Positions 8,206 through 18,589 of a stretch of DNA of 63,432 nucleotides are shown here, piece by piece. The stretch is from Clostridia bacterium (GTDB lineage: Bacteria; Bacillota; Clostridia; Oscillospirales; CAG-272). Each line of letters begins with the position of its first letter. The first letter of the stretch is position 1. The translations under genes and the position numbers were made by a program. The stretch spans positions 1 to 63,432 of the forward strand of contig JAFTKK010000049.1 of the NCBI GenBank assembly GCA_017453325.1. The letters are read 5' to 3'. The notes under the pieces are model-generated. The model did not search any database, was not told where the DNA came from, and worked only from the letters and a program-made list of their open reading frames with translations.

Positions 8206-10185
8206 GTGAGCGACGGCAAATTTCATTTAAAAAGCAGCTTCAAGCCAACGGGCGATCAGCCTGAGGCTATCAAGGCGCTTGTGGCAGGCCTTGATGCGGG
8301 CATGCGCTATCAGACCCTGCTCGGTGTCACGGGCTCGGGCAAGACCTTTACCATGGCAAATGTCATTGCCGAGGTCAACCGTCCGACGCTGATTCTGGAG
8401 CCCAATAAAACGCTGGCCGCGCAGCTTTGCGCCGAGATGCGCGAATTTTTCCCCGACGCGGCGGTTGAGTTTTTTGTGTCTTATTACGACTATTATCAGC
8501 CCGAGGCCTATATTCCCGGGCGCGATATGTATATTGAAAAGGATGCCTCGATCAACGACGAGATCGACCGCCTCAGGCACAGCGCCACCTCGGCGCTTTT
8601 GGAACGCCGCGACGTGATCATCGTGGCAAGCGTTTCCTGCATTTATTCGCTCGGTGACCCCGATGAATATCGCAGTCTCGTGATCTCGCTGCGCCCCGGC
8701 ATGGAGATGAACCGTGACGAGCTGCTTCGCCGTCTGGTTTCCATCCAGTACGAGCGCAGCGACCTCAACTTCCAGCGCAACAAGTTCCGCGTGCGTGGCG
8801 ATACCGTGGATATCTATCCTGCGGGCTACGGTGAAAACGCGGTGCGTGTGGAGTTCTTCGGCGACGAGATCGACCGCCTCACGGAATTTCGTGCCGTGAC
8901 GGGCGAGGTGATACGCGATCTGCGCTATTTCGGTGTATTTCCCGCCACGCACTATGCCGTTTCCGCCGATAAGCGCGAGGCCGCTTTGGCCGAGATCGGC
9001 GCCGAGATGCTCGACCGTGTGGCTTATTTTGAAAGCGAGCAAAAGCTGATCGAGGCGCAACGCATTGCCGAGCGCACCAAATACGATATCGAGATGCTGC
9101 GCGAGGTGGGATATTGCTCGGGCGTCGAGAACTATTCCCGTATCCTCTCGGGCAGACCCGCAGGCTCAACACCCTATACGCTGCTTGATTATTTTCCGAA
9201 GGATTATTTAATGATCGTGGATGAGTCGCACGTCATGCTGCCGCAGGTGCGGGGCATGAGCGGCGGCGATACGGCACGCAAGAAAAATCTGGTGGATTTC
9301 GGTTTCCGTCTCCCCTCTGCTTACGATAACAGACCGCTGTATTTCGGTGAGTTTGAGGAGCGCGTGGGGCAGGCGATTTTGGTGAGTGCCACGCCTGCCG
9401 AATTTGAACGGCAAAATTCCTCGCAGGTGGTGGAGCAGATCATTCGCCCCACAGGCCTGCTCGACCCCGAGATCGACGTGCGCCCGATTGCGGGGCAGGT
9501 CGATGACCTCATGGGTGAGATCAGAGAGCGCGCCGCCAAGGGTGAGCGCGTGCTGGTCACCACGCTGACCACACACATGGCCGAGGATCTGACCACGTAT
9601 TTTGAGGAGAACGGCATACGCGTACGCTATATCCATCATAACGTGGAGACCATCGAGCGCATGGAGATCATCCGCGACCTGCGCGTGGGCAAATTCGACG
9701 TGCTGGTCGGCATCAATCTGCTCCGCGAGGGTCTTGACCTGCCCGAGGTGTCGCTGGTGGCCATTTTGGATGCCGATAAGGAAGGCTTCCTGCGCACCGA
9801 AACTTCTCTGATACAAACCGTTGGCCGCGCTGCGCGAAACGCCGAGGGCAAGGTCATTATGTATGCCGACAGCGTAACCCGTGCCATGCGCACGGCCATT
9901 GACGAAACAAACCGCCGCCGTGCGATACAGGATGCCTATAACAAAGCGCACGGCATCACCCCCACCACCATCGTGAAGGGTGTGCACGATATCATTGATA
10001 TCGGCAAGGCCACCGAGGAGGCGAGCAGCGGCAAGGGCAAGAAGAAGCTGACGAAGCGTGAGCGCGATAAGCTGATCGAGACCCTGACCGCCGAAATGCG
10101 TGATGCTGCCAAGCGCCTTGAATTTGAGCAGGCGGCCTTTTTGCGCGACAAAATTCGCGAATTGCGTGAAAGCAAGGAAGAGTAA
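8206..10185 (+). CDS. uvrB: Excinuclease ABC subunit B
   Basis: 659-residue DNA-repair helicase-like subunit that receives damaged DNA from UvrA and recruits UvrC. Walker A is [13 protein letters not shown] near residue 38; the damage-probing beta-hairpin region has [12 protein letters not shown] near 95; helicase motifs V and VI appear as [11 protein letters not shown] and [11 protein letters not shown]-terminal UVR motif (residues about 620-655) provides the UvrC contact. The start is GTG at 8206 with AAGGGAGG upstream. Full family length. uvrA starts two bases after its stop, so the two form an operon. Confidence 0.97.
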   Translation: MSDGKFHLKSSFKPTGDQPEAIKALVAGLDAGMRYQTLLGVTGSGKTFTMANVIAEVNRPTLILEPNKTLAAQLCAEMREFFPDAAVEFFVSYYDYYQPEAYIPGRDMYIEKDASINDEIDRLRHSATSALLERRDVIIVASVSCIYSLGDPDEYRSLVISLRPGMEMNRDELLRRLVSIQYERSDLNFQRNKFRVRGDTVDIYPAGYGENAVRVEFFGDEIDRLTEFRAVTGEVIRDLRYFGVFPATHYAVSADKREAALAEIGAEMLDRVAYFESEQKLIEAQRIAERTKYDIEMLREVGYCSGVENYSRILSGRPAGSTPYTLLDYFPKDYLMIVDESHVMLPQVRGMSGGDTARKKNLVDFGFRLPSAYDNRPLYFGEFEERVGQAILVSATPAEFERQNSSQVVEQIIRPTGLLDPEIDVRPIAGQVDDLMGEIRERAAKGERVLVTTLTTHMAEDLTTYFEENGIRVRYIHHNVETIERMEIIRDLRVGKFDVLVGINLLREGLDLPEVSLVAILDADKEGFLRTETSLIQTVGRAARNAEGKVIMYADSVTRAMRTAIDETNRRRAIQDAYNKAHGITPTTIVKGVHDIIDIGKATEEASSGKGKKKLTKRERDKLIETLTAEMRDAAKRLEFEQAAFLRDKIRELRESKEE

Positions 10186-10186
10186 T

Positions 10187-13024
10187 ATGCCAAATGAACT
10201 GATACTGAAGGGTGTGCGCGTGCACAACCTCAAAAATATAGACGTCACCATTCCGCGTGATAAGCTGGTGGTGCTGACGGGTCTTTCGGGCTCGGGCAAG
10301 TCCTCGCTCGCATTTGATACCATTTATGCCGAGGGTCACCGCCGCTTTGTGGAGTCGCTCTCCTCGTACGCGCGTATGTTTCTCGGGCAGCTGGACAAGC
10401 CCGATCTTGATAGCATCGAGGGGCTCTCTCCCGCCATTTCCATTGACCAGAAGACCACCTCGAAAAATCCGCGCTCCACGGTTGGCACCGTGACCGAGAT
10501 CTACGATTACCTGCGTCTGCTCTATGCGCGCATCGGCGTGCCGCACTGTCCCGTGTGCGGCAAGGAGATCCGTCAGCAGACCAAGGATCAGATCGTGGAC
10601 CGCATTCTTGCGCTGCCTGAGGGCACGCGCTTTATAGTGCTTGCTCCCGTGGTGCGTGCGCAAAAGGGCATGCACGAAAAGGTGTTTGCCGACGCGCGCA
10701 AAAGCGGTTATGTGCGCGTGCGCGTGGACGGCAGCATGTATGAGCTTTCCGAGGAGATCAAGCTCGACAAAAACAAAAAGCACACCGTGGAGGTGGTGGT
10801 TGACCGTCTCGTGCTGCGCGGCGATATCCGCGCGCGCCTCGGTGACTCGGTTGAGACCGCGCTCGCGCTCGCGGACGGCCATTTGCTGATCTCTCCCGTG
10901 ACAAGGGAAGGGGAGACGCCCGTGGAGGAGCTTTCCTTCTCGCAGAACTATGCCTGCGAGGAGCATGGCATCTCCTTTGGCGAGCTTGAGCCCCGTATGT
11001 TTTCCTTCAACAATCCGCAGGGCGCTTGTCCCACCTGTGCGGGGCTCGGTCAGCAGCGCCGCCTTGCCGTTTATAAGCTTATCCCCGATGATAGCTTATC
11101 CCTGTCGCAGGGCGCCATTGCGGTCAACGGCTTTAAAACGCTGGAGACCGTCAGCTGGAACGGTCCGCTTTTTGCCGCCGTCGGCGAGCGCTTCGGCTTT
11201 ACGCTCGATACCCCCGTGAAGGATTTTACACCCGAGCAGCGCGAGGTACTCTATTACGGCTCGGGCGAGGAAAAATACCATGTGGTGCGCTACTTTGCCA
11301 AGGAGCGCCACGAGCAGGTGGTAAAGTTCGACGGTCTTGTCAAAATGATCGAAAACCGTATGAACATGGGCGGCAATGAATATTACGACGATTTTATCGA
11401 GGATGCCCCCTGTCCCTCGTGCGGCGGCAAGCGGCTTTCGCCCTTTGTGCTGGCCGTCACGGTAGGCGGTAAAAATATTGATGACTTCTGTAATCTTTCG
11501 GTGAGTGACGCGCTTGAGTTTGTCAATGCGCTCACGCTCACCGAAACAGAAGAGATCATCGCCAAAGAGATCTTAAAGGAGGTGCGTGCGCGTCTTGGGT
11601 TCCTCAAGAGCGTAGGTCTTGACTATCTCACGCTTGCACGCCGCGCGGGTACGCTTTCGGGCGGTGAGGCGCAGCGCATTCGCCTTGCCACGCAGATCGG
11701 CTCTTCTCTGATGGGTGTGCTCTATATTTTGGATGAGCCGAGTATTGGACTGCACCAACGCGACAACATCAAGCTGATCCGCACGCTGCAGCGCCTGCGT
11801 GATCTCGGAAACAGCGTCCTTGTGGTCGAGCACGACGAGGAAACGATGGAGGCGGCGGATTTTATCGTTGATATTGGCCCCGGTGCCGGCATTCACGGAG
11901 GGGAGGTCGTGGTAGCAGGCACGCCCGAGGAGGTGATGGCGTGTGAAAATTCCATCACGGGTGCCTATCTTTCCGGGCGAAAGAGCATCCCCGTGCCCGA
12001 AGCACGCAGAAGCGGAAACGGCCATGTGCTTTCGGTGCGCGGTGCCCGTCAAAATAATCTGAAGGGCGTTGATGTGGATATTCCGCTTGGGTGCTTTGTG
12101 TGTGTCACGGGTGTCTCGGGGTCGGGAAAGTCCTCGCTTGTCAACGGCATTCTCTATCCGTATCTTGCGCATAAGCTCAACCGCGCCAATACCTTTGCGG
12201 GGCCCCATGATCGCATTGAGGGCATCGAGCACCTGGATAAGGTCATTGATATCGACCAAAGCCCCATCGGGCGCACACCGCGCTCCAATCCCGCCACCTA
12301 CACGGGGCTCTTTAACGAGATCCGCGATCTCTTTGCCAAAACGCCCGATGCGCGTGCGCACGGGTATACGGGCGGACGCTTTTCCTTCAATGTCAAGGGT
12401 GGACGCTGTGAGGCCTGCGAGGGTGACGGCGTGAAGAAGATCGAAATGCACTTTTTACCCGATGTTTACGTCAAATGCGATGTCTGTCACGGCAAGCGCT
12501 ATAACCGCGATACGCTTGATGTGCATTATAAGGGCAAAAATATTGCCGATGTGCTGGCCATGACGGTGGAAGAGGGGCTCTCCTTCTTTGCCGATATTCC
12601 CTCGATCAAACGGAAGCTCCAAACCATGTTTGATGTGGGCCTCGGCTATATCGCCATCGGTCAATCCTCCACCACGCTGTCGGGCGGAGAGGCGCAGCGC
12701 ATTCGCTTGGCAACCGAGCTTTCCAAGCGCAGCACGGGAAAAACGATCTATATTTTGGATGAACCGACCACGGGGCTTTCCTCCGCCGACGTTGCCAAGC
12801 TGATCACCATGCTGCAGCGTCTGGTCGATGCAGGGAATACGGTGCTTGTGATCGAGCATAATCTGGATGTGATCAAAACAGCCGATCACATCATTGACCT
12901 TGGCCCCGAGGGCGGCGAGGGCGGCGGCACGGTGCTTGCCACGGGCACGCCCGAGGAGCTGGCCGCAGTGCCGCATTCCTATACGGGGCAGTGTTTGAAA
13001 AAATGGCTGGAAAGAGGTAGATAA
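10187..13024 (+). CDS. uvrA: Excinuclease ABC subunit A
   Basis: 945-residue damage-recognition ATPase of nucleotide-excision repair. Two ABC modules: Walker [15 protein letters not shown] near residue 31 and [12 protein letters not shown] near 640; signatures [13 protein letters not shown] occur twice. A zinc-finger CPVCGKEI lies in the first module and CEACEGDG...CDVCHG in the second. The ATG at 10187 has AAGGAAGAG upstream and follows the uvrB stop by one base; a longer in-frame start would be inside uvrB. The stop overlaps the next gene (TAATG). Confidence 0.97.
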   Translation: MPNELILKGVRVHNLKNIDVTIPRDKLVVLTGLSGSGKSSLAFDTIYAEGHRRFVESLSSYARMFLGQLDKPDLDSIEGLSPAISIDQKTTSKNPRSTVGTVTEIYDYLRLLYARIGVPHCPVCGKEIRQQTKDQIVDRILALPEGTRFIVLAPVVRAQKGMHEKVFADARKSGYVRVRVDGSMYELSEEIKLDKNKKHTVEVVVDRLVLRGDIRARLGDSVETALALADGHLLISPVTREGETPVEELSFSQNYACEEHGISFGELEPRMFSFNNPQGACPTCAGLGQQRRLAVYKLIPDDSLSLSQGAIAVNGFKTLETVSWNGPLFAAVGERFGFTLDTPVKDFTPEQREVLYYGSGEEKYHVVRYFAKERHEQVVKFDGLVKMIENRMNMGGNEYYDDFIEDAPCPSCGGKRLSPFVLAVTVGGKNIDDFCNLSVSDALEFVNALTLTETEEIIAKEILKEVRARLGFLKSVGLDYLTLARRAGTLSGGEAQRIRLATQIGSSLMGVLYILDEPSIGLHQRDNIKLIRTLQRLRDLGNSVLVVEHDEETMEAADFIVDIGPGAGIHGGEVVVAGTPEEVMACENSITGAYLSGRKSIPVPEARRSGNGHVLSVRGARQNNLKGVDVDIPLGCFVCVTGVSGSGKSSLVNGILYPYLAHKLNRANTFAGPHDRIEGIEHLDKVIDIDQSPIGRTPRSNPATYTGLFNEIRDLFAKTPDARAHGYTGGRFSFNVKGGRCEACEGDGVKKIEMHFLPDVYVKCDVCHGKRYNRDTLDVHYKGKNIADVLAMTVEEGLSFFADIPSIKRKLQTMFDVGLGYIAIGQSSTTLSGGEAQRIRLATELSKRSTGKTIYILDEPTTGLSSADVAKLITMLQRLVDAGNTVLVIEHNLDVIKTADHIIDLGPEGGEGGGTVLATGTPEELAAVPHSYTGQCLKKWLERGR

Positions 13025-14163
13025 TGGAGTTTGTTGCAACCTGCCTGTTTGGTCTTGAAAAGCAGCTGGGAGAGGAGCTGGATGCCCTTGGCGTGCGGCG
13101 CCTTGAAACGATAGACGGGCGCGTGACCTTTGCGGGCGAGCTCCTTGACATGGCGCGCGCCAATATGCGCCTTCGGTGTGCCGAGCGCATTTATATCAAG
13201 CTCGGCGCCTTTGCGGCGCGCAGCTTTACCGAGCTGTTTGACGGCGTGCGCGCCCTGCCGTTTGAGGAATTTATCGGCCCTGAGGATGCCTTTCCCGTCA
13301 AGGGACACGCCATCAAAAGTGCACTTTTTTCGGTGCCCGATTGTCAAAGCATTGTCAAAAAGGCGGTGGTCGAGCGCTTGCGCGCCGCGCACGGCGTGCA
13401 GACCCTGCCCGAGGAGGGCACCAAATATCAGATCGAGTTCTTTATCTTCAAGGATGTGGCCACGCTGATGATCGATACCTCGGGCGTGGCGCTTCACAAG
13501 CGCGGCTACCGCCCTGCGGCGGGCGCCGCCCCCTTGCGGGAGACCTTGGGTGCCGCCATGGCGTTGACTGCGCGGCCGCGTCCCGATACGCTGATCTGGG
13601 ATCCCTTTTGCGGCTCCGGCACCATCGTGATCGAGGCCGCCCTGATCGAAAAGGGAATTGCCCCCAACATGGTGCGAGATTTTGCCGCTATGGACTTTGA
13701 TTTTGTCGATCACCGTATTTGGAAAATCGCACGCGAGGAAGCCGAGGATCTTATCAAACGAAATGAGAAAATCGAGCTGTTCGGCTCGGATATTGATGAA
13801 AAGGTGCTGCAATATGCAAGGGAAAACGCCGCCCGTGCAGGCGTTGGTGACTGTATTCGCTTTTTCCGTGCCGATGCGCGCAGGATCGAAAAGCCCGACA
13901 GACGCGGTACGCTGATCTGCAACCCGCCCTACGGAGAGCGTATGATGGAGATGCGCGAGGTGGAGGCGCTTTACCGCGACATCGGTAAGACCTTTGCTGC
14001 CTTTGTGCCATGGCAGATGTATATCCTCACCTCTCACCCGCAGTTTGAGCGCTTTTTCGGCCGCCGCGCCGATAAAAAGCGCCGCCTTTACAACGGCATG
14101 ATCCCGTGCGATTTTTATCAGTATTTTAAGCCTGTTTTTGAAAAAAGGCCGAAAACGGTGTGA
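13024..14163 (+). CDS. THUMP-domain RNA methyltransferase (RlmL/YpsC-like)
   Basis: 379-residue SAM-dependent methyltransferase. Residues about 45-155 form the THUMP RNA-binding domain; the catalytic part has DPFCGSGTIVIEAALI near 195 (SAM-binding motif I) and CNPPYGERM near 300, the NPPY motif of N2-guanine or N6-adenine methylases. Bacillus YpsC and the N-terminal methylase of E. coli RlmL, which modify 23S rRNA guanine, are the closest named families I recognise. Its ATG overlaps the uvrA stop, so it is cotranscribed with the excinuclease genes. Confidence 0.88.
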   Translation: MEFVATCLFGLEKQLGEELDALGVRRLETIDGRVTFAGELLDMARANMRLRCAERIYIKLGAFAARSFTELFDGVRALPFEEFIGPEDAFPVKGHAIKSALFSVPDCQSIVKKAVVERLRAAHGVQTLPEEGTKYQIEFFIFKDVATLMIDTSGVALHKRGYRPAAGAAPLRETLGAAMALTARPRPDTLIWDPFCGSGTIVIEAALIEKGIAPNMVRDFAAMDFDFVDHRIWKIAREEAEDLIKRNEKIELFGSDIDEKVLQYARENAARAGVGDCIRFFRADARRIEKPDRRGTLICNPPYGERMMEMREVEALYRDIGKTFAAFVPWQMYILTSHPQFERFFGRRADKKRRLYNGMIPCDFYQYFKPVFEKRPKTV

Positions 14164-14258
14164 AAAAAGGCAGAATTTTTTGTGCTTGTTTACATTTTCT
14201 CGGTGTTTGATTTTGCGGGCGTGTGGCCCCCGATGCAAGAATTTCCACCTTAAAATAG

Positions 14259-14310
14259 AAAAGCCGCCTTTGCTATCAATATTTGATAGCAAAGGCGGCT
14301 TTGTTTTTTA
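14259..14310 (+). terminator. Strong terminator between convergent genes
   Basis: Twenty-base perfect arms (14260-14279 and 14283-14302) around a 3-base loop, followed by TTGTTTTTTATTTATTT. It ends the uvrBA-methyltransferase transcript and, with AAAATAGAAAA on the other side, may also stop the convergent LRR gene. Confidence 0.8.
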
Positions 14311-14353
14311 TTTATTTCGTGTGTTTTTGGTCTGCGCGAATGACACAGCCCTT
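14260..14353 (-). repeat. Interspersed terminator-linked repeat, copy 2
   Basis: Inverted copy of the unit at 8008-8105: the hairpin and the tail reading, on the minus strand, GGGCTGTGTCATTCGCGCAG are shared with only a few mismatches over about 95 bases. It fills the gap between two convergent genes. Confidence 0.8.
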
Positions 14354-14356
14354 TTG

Positions 14357-16477
14357 TCAATCGGTCGCGCCGCGCTTCCAATAGCAGGTGAGGAAGGTTT
14401 GGGTAAGATAAGTGGCCGCTAACTTTGCGTTTGAAAGCTCGTCTTGACCAAAGGGGATCCAAACGGATCCCGTAGCGGTATAAGCGTGAAGCCAACTGCC
14501 TGAGGATCGGAAGGTCACGCTTGTCAGACTGCTGCAGCCAACAAAGGCGTGCTCGTCAATGGTCGCGAGCGCCGGAGGTAGGGTGATGGCTGTCAACCCT
14601 GTGCAATTTTCAAAGGCGCGTATGCCGATGGCGGTTACGCCATCGGGTAATTGCACGGCTGCAAGAGAAGTGCAGCCTGCAAAGGTTTTAGGGGAGACCG
14701 TTGACACGCCCGTTGGGAAGGAGAAGGCTCGCAGAGCGGTGCAACCGGCAAAGGCCCCCTCGCCAATTGCCTGTACTGTGGCAGGCAGCTTCAGCTCGGT
14801 AAAGGCTGCGCAGTTGTAAAAAGCGTGTGCACCGACGGTGGTCAGCGTGGTGGGTAGCGTGAGATTTTTCAGGGAAGCGCAGCCGCTAAAGGCGTACTCG
14901 GGCAGAACAGCTCCGGTGTGTACCACGGCGGTTGTGAGCTTCGCGCTTTTGGCTGCCGGTAAAGCCGAGGCAGGTACGTTGATGCTGGTGATGCGATCGC
15001 ACGCGAAAAAGGCGCCGTAGCCCACTGTGATCTCCTCGGCCTCAATGACGATATTCGTCAGATCGGTACATTGCCGAAAGGCGTAGGGGGCAATCACGGT
15101 TACGGTAGGGAAGAGATAAAGCTCGGATAAAAGGTTGCACCCCTGAAAAGCGCTTTCCCCGATTGCGTTGCAAAGGCTGCCGCGTTCAAACACAAGCTCT
15201 TTGACCGAGGCGCTTCCGTTCAGAATGTCAAACAGATGCGCGGGAATTCGCGTTACATCGCGCCCCACCGTCAGGATAAAGCCGTTTGTAGCTCCCGCGC
15301 CGTAAAACACGTTGTTTTGCGCGGGCAGGTCGGGCAGATCGGTGGCATTGTAATAGAGCTCGCGCAGAGCCGAGCATCCCCAGAAGGCAGCCGTGCCAAC
15401 GGATGTTACCGCTGCGGGAAGGGTAAGCGAGACAATATTGCTTTCCCGATAAAAGGCGTAGTCGTAAACAGTATAGGATCGTCCACGGCAGCTTGCGGGC
15501 AGCGTGAGAGTGGTGTCATTTCCCCGATACCCAAGCAGACAGTAGTTGTCGCCGTTTTCAAAAAAGGCATAGTCGTTTTTGTCGCAAAAAACGGGGGAGA
15601 CGGCATCGCGCGAGGGGGCAACGTGCAGGGCACGTGCGGCAACGGAGCCATGCGTGGCGGCTCCCTTAGTGATTTCAAGGGGAGAGTGATTATAGATCTC
15701 GGTCAGGCGGTAACAGTTATCAAAAGCACCGACAGCGATTTCACAAAGGGAAGCGGGTAATTCGATCTCAAAAAGGGCGCTGCAGTTAAAAAAGGCGTGA
15801 CGGCCAATGCCGATCAGCGTGTCGGGTAGCGTGATGGTCTCAAGGGCGTAGCAGGAATGGAAGGTGCCTGCCGCAATTTCGGTTAACGTATTCGGCAGAG
15901 ATACGGATGTAAGGCTTGTGCAATCGGCAAAGGCGCGTTCACCGATCAGCGTCACACTTTGCGGAAGCGTGAGACTTTCCAGGGCAGAGCATTGTTCAAA
16001 TGACGATGCACCAACGGTTGCCAGCGTTTCGGGCAGCGTGACTGATGTCAGATTTACACAAAAGTAAAAGGCGCGTTCGCCGATTTCGGTGAGTTGACTG
16101 CCCGTGGCAAAGGTGACCTGCTCAAGGGCGGTACAGAGAATAAAGGCTTCTTGCTCAATTTTTGTGACGCTGTGGGGGATGGTGATACTTGTCACGGGAG
16201 AGGCCGTCCCCGTGTCGGCAAAGTCTTTGGCACATTTGATCACGGTGACGGGGGCATCGAGGTGCGTTTCGGGAATGATGATCTCGCCTTGTGCCGCTGC
16301 CGTCACGGCGGCTGCATAGGTGCCATCCTCAAGCAAGGAATACTCTATGTCCTCTTGCGGCGTCGGCGCGGGGGCTGCTGGCGGATTGTCGTTTGTCGGT
16401 GGTGTTTCTTTGTTGCACGAGCTCGTGCATAAGCATAGACAGAGCAGCAGGAACAGAGCGACAAGCAGTTTTTTCAC
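14357..16477 (-). CDS. BspA-type leucine-rich-repeat lipoprotein
   Basis: 706-residue surface protein. An N-terminal signal peptide (KKLLVALFLLLCLCL) runs into SSCNKETPP, a plausible lipoprotein cysteine near residue 21, then a proline/asparagine linker. Residues about 70-690 are repeats of the LRR_5 (BspA) type, with unit patterns such as IGERAFADCTSLTSVSLP and IGEGAFAGCTALRAFSFP. Such proteins usually mediate adhesion to host or partner cells. The start is GTG at 16477, which has AAAGGAGG 8 bases upstream; the longer frame reaching 16864 passes through the promoter. Monocistronic, convergent with the methyltransferase and divergent from miaB. Confidence 0.88.
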   Translation of the reverse strand: MKKLLVALFLLLCLCLCTSSCNKETPPTNDNPPAAPAPTPQEDIEYSLLEDGTYAAAVTAAAQGEIIIPETHLDAPVTVIKCAKDFADTGTASPVTSITIPHSVTKIEQEAFILCTALEQVTFATGSQLTEIGERAFYFCVNLTSVTLPETLATVGASSFEQCSALESLTLPQSVTLIGERAFADCTSLTSVSLPNTLTEIAAGTFHSCYALETITLPDTLIGIGRHAFFNCSALFEIELPASLCEIAVGAFDNCYRLTEIYNHSPLEITKGAATHGSVAARALHVAPSRDAVSPVFCDKNDYAFFENGDNYCLLGYRGNDTTLTLPASCRGRSYTVYDYAFYRESNIVSLTLPAAVTSVGTAAFWGCSALRELYYNATDLPDLPAQNNVFYGAGATNGFILTVGRDVTRIPAHLFDILNGSASVKELVFERGSLCNAIGESAFQGCNLLSELYLFPTVTVIAPYAFRQCTDLTNIVIEAEEITVGYGAFFACDRITSINVPASALPAAKSAKLTTAVVHTGAVLPEYAFSGCASLKNLTLPTTLTTVGAHAFYNCAAFTELKLPATVQAIGEGAFAGCTALRAFSFPTGVSTVSPKTFAGCTSLAAVQLPDGVTAIGIRAFENCTGLTAITLPPALATIDEHAFVGCSSLTSVTFRSSGSWLHAYTATGSVWIPFGQDELSNAKLAATYLTQTFLTCYWKRGATD

Positions 16478-16522
16478 AGAGTTTTCCTCCTTTGGCAAGA
16501 ATTTTGATTTGGTTACAGTTTC

Positions 16523-16551
16523 AGTATAACATAATTTGGCTTTCGATGCAA
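16523..16551 (-). promoter_or_regulatory. Promoter of the LRR lipoprotein gene
   Basis: Minus strand TTGCAT (16546-16551), 17-base spacer, TATACT (16523-16528), about 45 bases before the GTG start. Confidence 0.7.
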
Positions 16552-16622
16552 TAGGTAGGACGTGTCGGTTGCTCATAAGTTTTATTATTATAAAAAACAA
16601 AGAAATTATTATGTTTGTCCCC

Positions 16623-16651
16623 TTGACTTTAAGCATGAAAAATAGTATAAT
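16623..16651 (+). promoter_or_regulatory. Promoter of the miaB-mutSL cluster
   Basis: TTGACT (16623-16628), 17-base spacer, perfect TATAAT (16646-16651). It lies back to back with the LRR promoter and probably serves miaB, the YlbF-like gene, mutS and mutL. Confidence 0.8.
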
Positions 16652-16694
16652 ATTAAACTGTAAAATTATATATAATGTTTGAAAGGAGACGCGC

Positions 16695-18119
16695 ATGTCC
16701 GACTGTTGTGCCAAACAAACGCCCGTCGGGGGCGCCCTTGATATGACCCCATATATTGCCGCCGTGCGCGCCCACACAGCGACAGGGAGCACGCCGCCGC
16801 GCTGCTTTGTGCTGACCTTTGGCTGCCAGCAAAACGTGGCGGATAGTGAGAAGCTTGCCGGCATGGTCGAGGAAATGGGCTATGAGATCACCGCCACCGC
16901 CGAGGAGGCAGACCTGATCCTCGTCAACACCTGCGCCATCCGTGAGCACGCCGAGCAAAAGGCGCTTTCCGTGGTGGGGCAGTATAAGCACCTTAAAGAA
17001 AAAAATCCCGCATTGATCATCGGCATCTGTGGCTGCATGGTGGCACAGGAGCACCGCCGCACGGAGCTGAAAAAAAGCTATCCTTACGTCAGCTTCACCC
17101 TCTGCACCTCCGTGATTTACCGCTTGCCGCAGTACCTGGCGGAGGTGATTGCGAACGGTAAGCGCATCATGCGCGGTGAGGAGGAGCATACCGTGGCGGA
17201 GGGCGCGCCCATTCGGCGCGAAAGCACCTACCGCGCCAGCGTCAGCATCATGTACGGGTGCAACAATTTTTGCTCCTATTGCATTGTGCCCTACGTGCGC
17301 GGGCGCGAGCGCAGCCGCGAGCCGGCGGCCGTGATCGCTGAGGTCCGTGACCTTGTTGCCAAGGGCTATAAGGATATCACTCTGCTCGGTCAAAACGTCA
17401 ATTCCTACGGGCGTGACCGTGCGGACGGCTATGCCTTTCCGCAGCTCCTTGCCGACCTTGATCGGATCGAGGGGGATTACACCCTGCATTTTATGACCTC
17501 GCACCCAAAGGACGCCACGCGCGAGCTGGTCGACGTGATGGCTGCAAGCCGCCATGTGGCCCATAGCTTCCACCTGCCCCTGCAGGCGGGCAGCGACCGT
17601 ATTCTTAAACTGATGAACCGTCATTACGATCGCGCAAAATATCTTGATATTCTCGATTATATGCGCGAAAAAATGCCCGATATTGCCGTCACCTCGGATA
17701 TTATCGTGGCCTTTCCCTCCGAGACCGAGGAGGAATTTGATCAAACGCTGCAAATGCTGCGCCGTGCGCGCTTTGATATGATCTATTCCTTCATTTATTC
17801 GCCGCGCAAGGGAACCCCCGCTGCCGAAATGGAGGGGCAGGTTCCGCACGATGTTGCCGCCGCCCGCATGACACGCCTGCTCGCGCTGCAAAACGATATT
17901 GCCGACGCGCAAAATGCAAAGCTGGTCGGCAAAACGGTACGCGTGCTCAGCGAGGGGCAGAGTAAGAACGATGCCGCCGTTTATACGGGGCGTACCGACC
18001 AAAACAAAATTGTATTTTTTGCCGAGCCCGTGCCCGAGGGGGAATGGGTCATGGTTAAAATAGAACGTGCCGCCGCCTTTGCGCTGTACGGCACCAAAAA
18101 TGAAAACAAAGGAGACTGA
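16695..18119 (+). CDS. miaB: tRNA-2-methylthio-N6-isopentenyladenosine synthase
   Basis: 474-residue radical-SAM methylthiotransferase that adds a methylthio group to isopentenyl-adenosine at tRNA position 37. The N-terminal UPF0004 domain has three cluster cysteines (TFGCQQN, VNTCAIRE, GICGCMV); the radical-SAM motif is YGCNNFCSYCIVP near residue 192; a TRAM domain ends the protein. GAAAGGAG precedes the ATG. Length suits the family. The order miaB then YlbF-family gene then mutS-mutL is the same neighbourhood seen in Bacillus, which supports MiaB over the related MtaB or RimO. Confidence 0.93.
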   Translation: MSDCCAKQTPVGGALDMTPYIAAVRAHTATGSTPPRCFVLTFGCQQNVADSEKLAGMVEEMGYEITATAEEADLILVNTCAIREHAEQKALSVVGQYKHLKEKNPALIIGICGCMVAQEHRRTELKKSYPYVSFTLCTSVIYRLPQYLAEVIANGKRIMRGEEEHTVAEGAPIRRESTYRASVSIMYGCNNFCSYCIVPYVRGRERSREPAAVIAEVRDLVAKGYKDITLLGQNVNSYGRDRADGYAFPQLLADLDRIEGDYTLHFMTSHPKDATRELVDVMAASRHVAHSFHLPLQAGSDRILKLMNRHYDRAKYLDILDYMREKMPDIAVTSDIIVAFPSETEEEFDQTLQMLRRARFDMIYSFIYSPRKGTPAAEMEGQVPHDVAAARMTRLLALQNDIADAQNAKLVGKTVRVLSEGQSKNDAAVYTGRTDQNKIVFFAEPVPEGEWVMVKIERAAAFALYGTKNENKGD

Positions 18120-18124
18120 AAACA

Positions 18125-18511
18125 ATGGAAATTTTTGAGCTTGCAGCAGAGCTTGGCAAGAAGCTGAAGGAGGATGCACGCATCGTGCGTCTGGATACCG
18201 CCCGTGCCGCATACGAGGCTGATGAGAAGATCGTATCGCTTTCCATGGAGTACGCCGTGCAGCAGCAGGCGCTTCAGCAGGAGGCTGTCAAGGAGGATAA
18301 GGACGAGGCGCTCATCGAGAGCCTCAACGCGCGCGTAGAGGAGATCTACAACGAGATCGTGGCACTCCCCGCTTACGTTGAGCTTGAGGCCGCCCAAAAC
18401 GAGGTAACCGAGCTGATGAACAGCGTCAATAACACCATCAACGCGCAAATGATGGGCGAGGATCCCGACGGCTGCACGCACAATTGCTCTACCTGCGGCG
18501 GCTGCCACTAA
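18125..18511 (+). CDS. YlbF/YmcA (Ric)-family protein with C-terminal Cys motif
   Basis: 128-residue, largely helical YlbF-family protein starting 5 bases after miaB, with AAAGGAG upstream. In Bacillus the YlbF, YmcA and YaaT proteins form the Ric complex, which affects mRNA maturation with RNase Y and carries iron-sulfur clusters; ymcA lies beside miaB and mutS there, so this is most like RicA/YmcA by position. The last 14 residues contain HNCSTCGGCH, three cysteines and two histidines in a compact cluster that could bind iron-sulfur or zinc. Most of the body is acidic coiled helix. Confidence 0.82.
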   Translation: MEIFELAAELGKKLKEDARIVRLDTARAAYEADEKIVSLSMEYAVQQQALQQEAVKEDKDEALIESLNARVEEIYNEIVALPAYVELEAAQNEVTELMNSVNNTINAQMMGEDPDGCTHNCSTCGGCH

Positions 18512-18589
18512 TCTTTCAATCCCAAGGCGAGGTGCTTGCGCCTCCCGACCGACAAAAAGGAAATCCCATGCAAAAAGGAGAGCTGTGCC

